Position numbers and translations under genes: made by a program. DNA of 8,541 bases, taken from Nitrospira sp. Lineage in GTDB: Bacteria > Nitrospirota > JACRHL01. The notes under the pieces were generated by a model. That model had not been told where the DNA came from, made no database searches, and was given only the letters and a program-made list of their open reading frames with translations. The stretch is from assembly GCA_026994095.1 (NCBI GenBank), contig JALWRU010000072.1, positions 1 through 8,541 of the forward strand, read 5' to 3'. This document shows positions 1-5,666 of this stretch, piece after piece (the stretch's first letter is position 1; every line of letters begins with the position of its first letter).

Positions 1-64
1 CCGCTCGAATGTCGTCGCTGCGGGTCAGCCGAAGCTGACGGTGCGAACGGGCAGGGGCATCCAC
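1..64 (-). CDS. rnpA: Ribonuclease P protein component, N-terminal fragment (cut by window edge)
   Basis: Only the first 21 codons are inside the window. From a GTG at 62-64 the frame reads VDAPARSHRQLRLTRSDDIRA and stays open to the left edge. The stretch RLTRSDDIRA resembles the start of RnpA proteins, where a basic segment (R-L-x-R/K-x-x-D-I/F-R) precedes the core fold. RnpA is the small protein subunit of RNase P, which matures the 5' ends of tRNAs. The gene begins 12 nt after the rpmH stop, the classic rpmH-rnpA pairing, so it should share the rpmH promoter. The GTG is chosen because this frame is closed by the rpmH stop just upstream, and the nearby ATG at 58-60 is in another frame that soon meets a stop. 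No clear Shine-Dalgarno is visible, which suggests translational coupling to rpmH. Identity rests on position plus a short match. Confidence 0.72.
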   Translation of the reverse strand, partial: MDAPARSHRQLRLTRSDDIRA

Positions 65-76
65 CTGAAAGGCGGA

Positions 77-214
77 CTATACGGCCAGACGCTTGCGGCC
101 CTTGGCACGGCGACGGGCCAGTACCTTACGCCCGCTGCGGGTTTTCATGCGCTCGCGGAACCCGTGGGTGCGTTTACGCTTGAGATTGGTTGGTTTTGGC
201 GTGGTGATCGACAT
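77..214 (-). CDS. rpmH: 50S ribosomal protein L34
   Basis: The 45-residue protein is highly basic and carries the L34 signature almost intact: NLKRKRTHGFRERMKTRSGR (residues 10-29) followed by KVLARRRAKGRKRLAV. L34 is a small protein of the large ribosomal subunit that binds 23S rRNA. The start is the ATG at 212-214, preceded after 10 nt by AAGGAG (225-230), a strong Shine-Dalgarno. The usual N terminus, close to MKRTFQPS, is replaced here by MSITTPKPT, one residue longer, so the conserved K-R-T-F/Y-Q is missing while everything from N10 on is conserved. The gene heads a unit with rnpA and has a near-consensus promoter upstream. It is too short to stand out as an ORF but the family match is unambiguous. 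Confidence 0.96.
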   Translation of the reverse strand: MSITTPKPTNLKRKRTHGFRERMKTRSGRKVLARRRAKGRKRLAV

Positions 215-224
215 GGCGACCCCG

Positions 225-230
225 CTCCTT
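225..230 (-). promoter_or_regulatory. Shine-Dalgarno of rpmH
   Basis: On the minus strand AAGGAG, itself preceded by AAGG, sits 10 nt before the rpmH ATG. It is a strong site, in keeping with a highly expressed ribosomal protein, and it fixes the start at 212-214. Confidence 0.85.
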
Positions 231-300
231 CCTTGACAGTGGGACGATCAGATACCGGACCACCGACGGGCCAGCGCAATCATCGAAAACAAAAGAAGGA

Positions 301-330
301 ATTGTAGGGGCATTTCAGACGGGTTGTCAA
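301..330 (-). promoter_or_regulatory. Sigma-70-type promoter of rpmH-rnpA
   Basis: On the minus strand a perfect -35 TTGACA (325-330) is followed, after 18 nt, by a -10 TACAAT (301-306, five of six matches to TATAAT). Transcription would start near 294, giving a leader of about 80 nt before the rpmH ATG. This is the best promoter match in the window, as expected for a ribosomal protein gene. The start site is inferred from spacing only. Confidence 0.82.
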
Positions 331-371
331 TGACTTCACGATCCCCCGCCACACTTTCACCTGCCAGACAG

Positions 372-401
372 TTGACGCCGGGGCCTCGTGAATGGTATCA
401 A
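372..401 (+). promoter_or_regulatory. Probable promoter of tRNA-Leu
   Basis: On the plus strand TTGACG (372-377, five of six) is followed after 18 nt by TATCAA (396-401, four of six). Transcription would begin around 408, roughly 25 nt before the mature tRNA end at 435. The stretch after the -10 (CCTCTCCCGC) is C-rich, like the discriminator regions of stable-RNA promoters under stringent control. It is divergent from the rpmH promoter. The -10 is only moderate, hence limited confidence. Confidence 0.5.
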
Positions 402-434
402 TCCTCTCCCGCAAGGGAACACCCTCCTTCAAAT

Positions 435-521
435 GCCGGAGTGGTGAAATTGGTAGACGCACCAGACTCAAAATCTGGCGGGGGCAACCCCATGCCGGTT
501 CGACCCCGGCCTCCGGCACCA
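435..521 (+). tRNA. tRNA-Leu (anticodon CAA), CCA encoded
   Basis: An 87-nt tRNA folds completely. The acceptor stem GCCGGAG (435-441) pairs with CTCCGGC (511-517); discriminator A518 is followed by an encoded CCA (519-521). The anticodon stem CCAGA (462-466)/TCTGG (474-478) encloses the loop CTCAAAA, whose anticodon CAA (469-471) reads the leucine codon UUG. The long variable arm (GGGG-CAA-CCCC type) is the class II hallmark of leucine tRNAs, and the T arm is GCCGG-TTCGACC-CCGGC. A73 is the expected leucine identity base. The gene is alone on its strand, divergent from rpmH and convergent with the TPR gene. A short T-run follows the CCA. Confidence 0.98.
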
Positions 522-580
522 TTTTTCAATCAGTGATCGTTGTTATTGCAGGGCAAATCGCACCCCTGTGGTGGCCAACC

Positions 581-623
581 CTCCCGTTGGGAGTGCCCCC
601 AGGGCCGGTCGATTTTGCGGCCC
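581..623 (-). terminator. Tandem hairpins between tRNA-Leu and the TPR gene, possible transcript end
   Basis: Immediately after the TPR stop on the minus strand, GGGCCG and CGGCCC (618-623 and 602-607) form a six-base-pair stem with a 10-nt loop. A second stem, CTCCC/GGGAG with a 3-nt loop, lies at 581-593. Neither is followed by a U-tract, so this is not a textbook intrinsic terminator. In a convergent gap the hairpins could still stop or protect the mRNA 3' end, for example after Rho action. This is an inference. Confidence 0.3.
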
Positions 624-2528
624 TTACGAGCCCACCAGCGGTACCGCTGCCGACTCCACACCGGACCGGGGTTTGCTGCCCGGTGCCACATACTCATCCG
701 GGTTACCAAAACCGGCTTCGCGAAAACGGGTGCGCAGTTCATCGTTGGACGGGTCCAACTCCAGCGAGATAATCCAGTTGTCCCGTGCCAGCGCCTGTTG
801 GCCCAGTTTGAGGTAGATACTGCCCAGGTGGTCGTAGACCACCGGATCTTTTTTGGTCAGCTGCTCCACGGCCTTTAACTGCACCGGCAAGGCGTCTTCG
901 TAGCGGTCCTGCTGGTAATAGACCCAGGCCAGAGAGTCGAGGAAAAACCCGTTGTCCGGCTTGTTGGCCAACGCCCGCTGAAGCAGCTCAATGGCCTTGT
1001 CCAGATGGATTTTTTGCTCCGCGTAGGAGTAGGCCAGAAAGTTCATGGCGTGGACATGCTTGGGGTCTCGCTCCAGCACCCACACCATCTCTTCTTCCAT
1101 CTGCTTGTATTCGCCCAGCTCATACAGGGCAGCACCCAGAGAGAAGTGCAGCCCCACCGAATCCGGGTTCAGTTCAACCGCCTGACGCAGGACAGTCACC
1201 GCTTCAGGGAAGCGTTTGGCCTGGACATAACCCCAGCCGACAAACTGGAACAGGGGCAGGTCGTCCGGATGGCTTTCTAACAACTTTGCAGCGGCCTCGA
1301 CCGCCCGGTCCCGCTCGGCATCATCACCAGCGGCATCGGCCATATAACCCAACTGGATCCAGCTGCGTCCACGGCCCGGGTCGGCCTCCAGGATCCGTAT
1401 CAGTGTAGCCCGGGCCTCCGGGTACTGGTCTGAGCGCTGATAGAGCGTTGCCAACAGGTCCATGGCCGCCAGATCCCCAGGCCGCAGCCCCAGGGACTGG
1501 GAAACCGCCAATATGGCCTCGTCGTAGCGCTCCATATCGCCCAGCATCAAGGCCTTGCGATACAACAAAAACGGGTTGCGCGGGTTGATCGTCAACAGCG
1601 CATTGTACTGCGCCAGTACCTCATCCACATCCCGCAGTTTGAGGTAGTGCTGAATCAGCCGGTCACGGGCATAGGGGCTGGACGGGTTGACCTGCTCCAC
1701 AATGCGCCGGTAGACACCGATGGCACGGTCCTGATGGCCCTGCTCCTGATACCAGGCAGCCAGCTCCAACAGGGCGGCTTCAAACTGGGGATTTTTACGG
1801 ATCGCCCGCTTGAGGGATTTGATCGCCTTCTTCGGTTCTGCCTGGGCCCGATACAGTTGGGCCGAATAGTAGTCCGGCAGAGCCGACTTACGGTCCCGGG
1901 CACGGGCCTTGTCGATCAGCGCAAAGGCGTCGTCAAAGCGGTCTTGCTTGGCATATACCATCACCAGCTGATAGATCGGCTGCGGGTCCACAGGGCTGCG
2001 GTCAATCAGCTTCAGGTAGAGTGCCTCCGCCTGCTCCCCCTGGCCCTGTTTTTGGTACAGGCGCGCCAGAAACTGCAACATACGCGGATTGTTGGGGTAG
2101 AGCTTGAGCGACTGCTCGGCGGTCTCAATGGCCCCTTGCGCATCGCCGTTTTTCAGATAGAGCTGGGAGACCCGGTAGAGCAGCTCCTCTGACTCAGGCG
2201 CATAGGTCAACGCCGCCAGATATTCCGACAGGGCGGCATCTACCCGCCGGCCCATCTCCAGTTGGTAGGCCCGCAAAAAATGGTAGTAGGCACCGGAAGC
2301 GACTGGTACCTGAGTACGAGTGGGCGGGGCCGGTGGAGTGGCAGAGCGCATCTGCTCATCAGTGGGCGCTTGCACCATCGGCATGGGGGCCGGAGTGGAG
2401 GCACAACCGGTCAACAATGTGACTGCGCAGACCGCAGCATAAAGCCCCCCCAGTGCTGGACGCCCACTTTTGGGTGACCGGGTGGAGGGGGTTCCGGCAG
2501 AGGCCAACGGGCGCAATAATAACCACAT
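624..2528 (-). CDS. TPR-repeat outer-membrane-type lipoprotein
   Basis: A 634-residue protein. Residues 1-28 form a long, mildly basic leader, followed by a hydrophobic segment (about 29-40) and a lipobox L-T-G-C with Cys42 as the predicted lipidated residue. The next residues are A-S, not Asp, so outer-membrane sorting is expected. A Pro/Ala/Thr-rich linker (43-77) precedes about fifteen 34-residue tetratricopeptide repeats from roughly 79 to 595, with the typical pattern of a small residue at positions 8 and 20, aromatic residues, and Pro at the end (for example A-x-LKLYPNNP, A-VELNPDS, LELDPSND). The last 40 residues look unstructured. TPR arrays bind partner proteins, so this is probably a periplasm-facing scaffold; the partner is unknown. 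The start is the only credible ATG (2526-2528), although it has no good Shine-Dalgarno and the leader before the hydrophobic core is longer than usual. It lies 122 nt after tatA with no evident promoter of its own. The TPR lipoprotein class is confident, the specific function is not known. Confidence 0.85.
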   Translation of the reverse strand: MWLLLRPLASAGTPSTRSPKSGRPALGGLYAAVCAVTLLTGCASTPAPMPMVQAPTDEQMRSATPPAPPTRTQVPVASGAYYHFLRAYQLEMGRRVDAALSEYLAALTYAPESEELLYRVSQLYLKNGDAQGAIETAEQSLKLYPNNPRMLQFLARLYQKQGQGEQAEALYLKLIDRSPVDPQPIYQLVMVYAKQDRFDDAFALIDKARARDRKSALPDYYSAQLYRAQAEPKKAIKSLKRAIRKNPQFEAALLELAAWYQEQGHQDRAIGVYRRIVEQVNPSSPYARDRLIQHYLKLRDVDEVLAQYNALLTINPRNPFLLYRKALMLGDMERYDEAILAVSQSLGLRPGDLAAMDLLATLYQRSDQYPEARATLIRILEADPGRGRSWIQLGYMADAAGDDAERDRAVEAAAKLLESHPDDLPLFQFVGWGYVQAKRFPEAVTVLRQAVELNPDSVGLHFSLGAALYELGEYKQMEEEMVWVLERDPKHVHAMNFLAYSYAEQKIHLDKAIELLQRALANKPDNGFFLDSLAWVYYQQDRYEDALPVQLKAVEQLTKKDPVVYDHLGSIYLKLGQQALARDNWIISLELDPSNDELRTRFREAGFGNPDEYVAPGSKPRSGVESAAVPLVGS

Positions 2529-2650
2529 GTCAGAGGGTCGCCTGTGCTGTCGTTATCCGAGGGAAACTTACGTGGCCACTAATGCACACGGCCTGGTTGT
2601 CATTCATTTCGGTTAAACCGGGTCCAAAGCCAAGGGGCGTAGACCAATGC

Positions 2651-2836
2651 TCAACGGTTCAGGCGGGAGGACGAGTCGCTGTCGTCCTTGGGGGCATCGT
2701 CATCATCCATGCCCTTTTTAAAGCCACGAATGGCTTTGCCCATCCCTTCGCCGATCTGGGGTAGTTTACCCACACCGAAGATGATCATGATGATCACCAG
2801 GATGACCAGTAATTCCTGTATACCTAATCCGAACAA
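2651..2836 (-). CDS. tatA: Sec-independent protein translocase subunit TatA
   Basis: The 61-residue protein begins MFGLGIQELLVILVIIMIIFG, a single N-terminal membrane helix (about 6-20) ending in the conserved Phe20-Gly21 hinge. An amphipathic helix follows (GKLPQIGEGMGKAIRGFKKGM, about 23-43), then the acidic patch DDDD (44-47) and a short polar tail. This is the TatA/E layout; TatA oligomers form the variable pore through which folded proteins cross the inner membrane. The polar Gln7-Glu8 pair is nearer TatA than TatB, and the tail is too short for TatB. The start is TTG at 2834-2836: it gives the canonical family N terminus, no ATG is available, and AGGAG lies 6 nt upstream. tatB and tatC are not in the window, so this is a detached or stand-alone tatA. 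It has its own promoter in the gap after dnaB. Confidence 0.94.
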   Translation of the reverse strand: MFGLGIQELLVILVIIMIIFGVGKLPQIGEGMGKAIRGFKKGMDDDDAPKDDSDSSSRLNR

Positions 2837-2842
2837 TGGGCG

Positions 2843-2847
2843 CTCCT
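2843..2847 (-). promoter_or_regulatory. Shine-Dalgarno that sets the TTG start of tatA
   Basis: AGGAG on the minus strand stands 6 nt before the TTG at 2834-2836. The spacing and the TatA-like N terminus together support the rare TTG start. Confidence 0.8.
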
Positions 2848-2867
2848 AAGTCTATAGACGTCTGTTC

Positions 2868-2896
2868 AGTATAGGGGGAGTTCGATTTGACGGCAA
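2868..2896 (-). promoter_or_regulatory. Sigma-70-like promoter of tatA
   Basis: On the minus strand TTGCCG (2891-2896) and TATACT (2868-2873, five of six) are separated by 17 nt. The predicted transcript start is near 2861, only about 25 nt before the tatA TTG. The promoter lies wholly in the 78-nt gap after dnaB. Just downstream are a 10-bp perfect palindrome GTCTATAGAC (2850-2859) and an overlapping 8-bp one AGACGTCT (2857-2864), around the predicted transcript start. Confidence 0.6.
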
Positions 2897-2914
2897 ATAC
2901 GGCCCGGCAAAGAG

Positions 2915-4306
2915 CTACGCTCCGGCAAAGTTTTCGGCCAGATCGTCGTGGTGCTCTTCCAGGTCCTTGAAGCGCGTATAACGACCGTGAAAGGCCAGCT
3001 TTACAGTGCCAATCGGGCCGTTACGCTGCTTGCCGATAATCAGCTCGGCGCGGCCCCGGCGACCACATTCACAGGAGCCTTCCTCCGGGCAGTCACACGG
3101 CTTGTAGAACTCTTCCCGGTAGATGAACATGACCACATCCGCATCCTGCTCAATGGCCCCGGATTCCCTCAAATCTGACAGCATGGGCCGTTTGTCGTTA
3201 CGGCTTTCCACCGCACGGGAGAGCTGCGACAGGGCCAATACCGGCACGGACATCTCTTTGGCGAGCGCCTTTAATGAGCGCGAAATTTCAGAGATCTCCT
3301 GCTCGCGGGAGTCGGAATTTCTGCCCCGCATCAGCTGTAGATAGTCCACCACCACCAGCCCCAGCCCGTGCTCCGACACCAACCGCCGCACCCGCGCCCG
3401 CATATCAAACACGGTCAGCGCCGGGGTATCGTCGATAAAAATCCTGGCCTCGGTCAACCGCCCTGCGGCAGAGGTCAGCTTGGGCCAGTCCTTGGCAGCG
3501 AAGCGACCGGTACGCAGCTTGGAGGCATCCACCTCGGCCTCGGCACACAACATCCGGGTGATGAGCTGCTCTTTACCCATCTCCAGCGAGAAGATCGCCA
3601 CCGGCTCCTCGCCACTCATGCTGTAGGTCTGGGCGATGTTCAGCGCCAGCGCGGTCTTGCCCATAGAGGGCCGACCGGCCAGCACAATCAGGTCGGACGG
3701 CTGAAACCCGGCGGTCATCTCGTTGAGTTTGGCAAAGCCGGTGGCCACACCGGTCACCAGTTCCTGGCGGTCGTAGAGCTGCTCCAGATTGGCAAAGCTG
3801 TCCTTGAGAATTTCTTTAACTGGCACAAAATTGGCGCTCAGCTTGCGCTCGGAGATGGCGAAAATCGACTGCTCGGCATAGTCCAGCAGATCTTCCAGCT
3901 TCTCTGTCTCCTGATAGCCCCGTTCGGCGATCTCGGTGGCGGTGTGAATCAGCCCCCGATAGATGGCCTTGGCCCGCACGATCTTGCCGTGGTGGCGAAT
4001 GTTGGCCGCGGTGGGCAGTATCTCGGTAAGTTGGGCGATATAACTCGCGCCGCCGACTCCATCCAGCTGGTCGACCGCCTTCAGGGCCTGAGTCAGGGTG
4101 ATGAGATCGATGGCCTCGCTGCGGCTGCTGAGTTCCAGCATGGCCCGAAAGATCACCCGGTGACCCTGCCGATAAAAATCCTCCTCACCCACCACCTCCA
4201 TGGCCTTGTGGATGGCTTCGTTCTCGATGAGGATGGCCCCCAGCACACACCGCTCCGCATCCAGATTCTGGGGTGGAAGACGCTCAATGCTGCGGTCGGT
4301 GGCCAC
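2915..4306 (-). CDS. dnaB: Replicative DNA helicase DnaB
   Basis: A 463-residue RecA-type hexameric helicase that unwinds DNA ahead of the replication fork. The N-terminal domain (about 8-110) opens with the typical RLPPQNLDAERCVLGAIL and is followed by the linker helix. The ATPase domain (about 184-452) shows Walker A GRPSMGKT (211-218), SLEMGKEQL (240-248), Walker B VVVDYLQL (318-325), LSQLSRAVESR (359-369), SDLRESGAIEQDAD (377-390) and the arginine-finger region KQRNGPIG (427-434). Length is normal and no intein is present. The start is GTG at 4304-4306, 12 nt after the hisZ stop; it gives the standard N terminus, but the Shine-Dalgarno is weak, suggesting translational coupling to hisZ. 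Unusual is a hydrophilic insert at 402-416 with four cysteines (404, 406, 412, 414; pattern CxCx5CxC), where many family members have a short Asn/Asp-rich loop. Confidence 0.97.
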   Translation of the reverse strand: MATDRSIERLPPQNLDAERCVLGAILIENEAIHKAMEVVGEEDFYRQGHRVIFRAMLELSSRSEAIDLITLTQALKAVDQLDGVGGASYIAQLTEILPTAANIRHHGKIVRAKAIYRGLIHTATEIAERGYQETEKLEDLLDYAEQSIFAISERKLSANFVPVKEILKDSFANLEQLYDRQELVTGVATGFAKLNEMTAGFQPSDLIVLAGRPSMGKTALALNIAQTYSMSGEEPVAIFSLEMGKEQLITRMLCAEAEVDASKLRTGRFAAKDWPKLTSAAGRLTEARIFIDDTPALTVFDMRARVRRLVSEHGLGLVVVDYLQLMRGRNSDSREQEISEISRSLKALAKEMSVPVLALSQLSRAVESRNDKRPMLSDLRESGAIEQDADVVMFIYREEFYKPCDCPEEGSCECGRRGRAELIIGKQRNGPIGTVKLAFHGRYTRFKDLEEHHDDLAENFAGA

Positions 4307-4318
4307 GGTCGGGGAGGC

Positions 4319-5554
4319 CTAACGGCCCGCGTGTTTGATCAACGCAGCCACATCGACGGGTTCCGGGCTGGCACCCTCACGGCACAGGGTCAGTTGATCG
4401 CCTGTCACCTGCAACAGAGGGACCTTTTCGGTGGCCTCTCCCGGCAGTACCACACCCACCTGCAGACCGGCCTCACGCAACTGTCGCACGGGGGCGGATA
4501 CCGACTGCGCGGCGACCACCCGATAGTCCAGCGCCGCTGATTCCACCGGTCCCTGCGCCCGCAACTGGGCCTCCATCACCCGCTCCACATCCAGCGCAAA
4601 GCCGATGGCGTCCATGGGGTGGCCAAAGCGGCCTACCAGGTCGTCATAACGGCCACCACCGCCCAGTTCCACCCCCATGCTCGGGTCGAGCACCTCAAAT
4701 ACCACGCCGGTGTAGTAAGACAGGTCACGAATCTCGCCCAGGTCGATCAGGAGATGTTTGCCCAATCCGGCAGCGGTAAGGCCGTCGACCACGGTTTGCA
4801 AGTGGTCCAGCGCCGCCAGTGCAGACGGGTCGGTGGTAAGGCTGCGACCGGTGTCGATCACCTCCGGCTCACCAATCAGGAACGGGATGCGCTCCAGCGC
4901 GGCACAGGTGGCTTCATCCGCATCCGCCGCCTGCAACAGGCCACGAATGGCGGCAATGTCCTTGCCGTGCACCGCCTGGGTCATGGCCGCACGGGCATCC
5001 TCCGGCAGGTTCAGGGAGGTCAAGACCCCCTGTACAAAGCCGGACTGGCCCAGGGCCACCACAAAGTTGCCCAGACCGATCTCCTGCAACAGGCTGATCA
5101 GCAGCGATAACACCTCCAGATCGGCTTCAACGCCGCCCGGGCCGAGCAGTTCTACCCCCACCTGAAAGACTTCACGGGGCTGCCCGGAATGGGCCTCTAC
5201 CTGCGTAAACACATTGCTGGTATAGCCGAAGCGGTGGGGTGTATGGGGGTCTTCCTGACGGGCGGCGGCCAGCCGAGCCACCTGCGCGGTGATGTCGGGC
5301 CGCAGCACCATCAAGCGACCGTCCTGCCGGTCTTCAATCTTGTAACCACGGGCGACAGTCTCCGGCACCAGCCCTTGAGACAGCACTTCCAGGTACTCGA
5401 ACAGGGGCGGCGCTACCTCCCGATAGCCCCACTGGCGAAAGGTGCGTAGCGCCCGGGACTCAAGCTGACGCTTGCGGGCCGCCAGATCGGGTAAAAACGA
5501 GGCCACCCCCCGAGGGACAGCGGTACGCGGTAGGTCGTGAAGGTAGCTCATCAT
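4319..5554 (-). CDS. hisZ: ATP phosphoribosyltransferase regulatory subunit HisZ
   Basis: This 411-residue protein is a paralogue of histidyl-tRNA synthetase that does not charge tRNA. HisZ assembles with short-form HisG to make the first enzyme of histidine biosynthesis (ATP phosphoribosyltransferase) and carries the histidine feedback site. The class II synthetase core is visible: an N-terminal PRGVASFLPDLAARK (14-28), motif-2 region LRPDITAQVAR (84-94) with FTQVEAHSGQPREVFQVGVEL (116-136), the HisRS-like IRDLSYYTGVVFEV (275-288) and GGGGRYDDLVGRFG (298-311). Differences from HisRS (IRDLSYYTG where HisRS has RGLDYYT) and a C-terminal part of only about 70 residues fit HisZ rather than HisS. 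Two tandem ATGs (5552-5554 and 5549-5551) compete as start; the first is given. It follows serA after 112 nt and abuts dnaB. hisG is not in the window. Confidence 0.92.
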   Translation of the reverse strand: MMSYLHDLPRTAVPRGVASFLPDLAARKRQLESRALRTFRQWGYREVAPPLFEYLEVLSQGLVPETVARGYKIEDRQDGRLMVLRPDITAQVARLAAARQEDPHTPHRFGYTSNVFTQVEAHSGQPREVFQVGVELLGPGGVEADLEVLSLLISLLQEIGLGNFVVALGQSGFVQGVLTSLNLPEDARAAMTQAVHGKDIAAIRGLLQAADADEATCAALERIPFLIGEPEVIDTGRSLTTDPSALAALDHLQTVVDGLTAAGLGKHLLIDLGEIRDLSYYTGVVFEVLDPSMGVELGGGGRYDDLVGRFGHPMDAIGFALDVERVMEAQLRAQGPVESAALDYRVVAAQSVSAPVRQLREAGLQVGVVLPGEATEKVPLLQVTGDQLTLCREGASPEPVDVAALIKHAGR

Positions 5555-5666
5555 CCGCCCGTAGCTTAAGGAAACAACCGTGCGGCCTGCCCCTCCGCAA
5601 ACGACGGTGGGACCGGCCCGGAACTACTTCAGGAGGCCATCGCCCTGATAGACCCGAACAACGACC

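Noticed and set aside
229..301. Possible anti-Shine-Dalgarno in the rpmH leader (TTCCTT at 296-301 against AAGGAA at 229-234)
   Set aside because: Most of the upstream element overlaps or precedes the predicted transcript start, so it would largely not be in the mRNA.
435..521. tRNA-Leu as an integration site for a mobile element
   Set aside because: No integrase gene or repeated copy of the tRNA 3' end was seen in the window; the neighbours are housekeeping genes.
280..522. An 80-codon minus-strand open frame over the tRNA-Leu
   Set aside because: The protein is just the translated antisense of the tRNA plus flanks, a well-known type of spurious ORF.
1647..2192. A 181-codon plus-strand open frame inside the TPR gene
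   Set aside because: Antisense to regular TPR repeats; its periodic Leu/Gln composition mirrors them. No independent evidence of coding.
3368..4540. A 390-codon plus-strand open frame across dnaB and hisZ
   Set aside because: It lies wholly antisense to two clear genes, its product is rich in His, Gln and Gly with no domain pattern, and it has no Shine-Dalgarno. It is a GC-rich shadow frame.
5555..5666. Gap between serA and hisZ examined for a small gene, promoter or attenuator
   Set aside because: No credible ORF, no -35/-10 pair, no histidine-rich leader peptide and no stable hairpin with a U-tract was seen.
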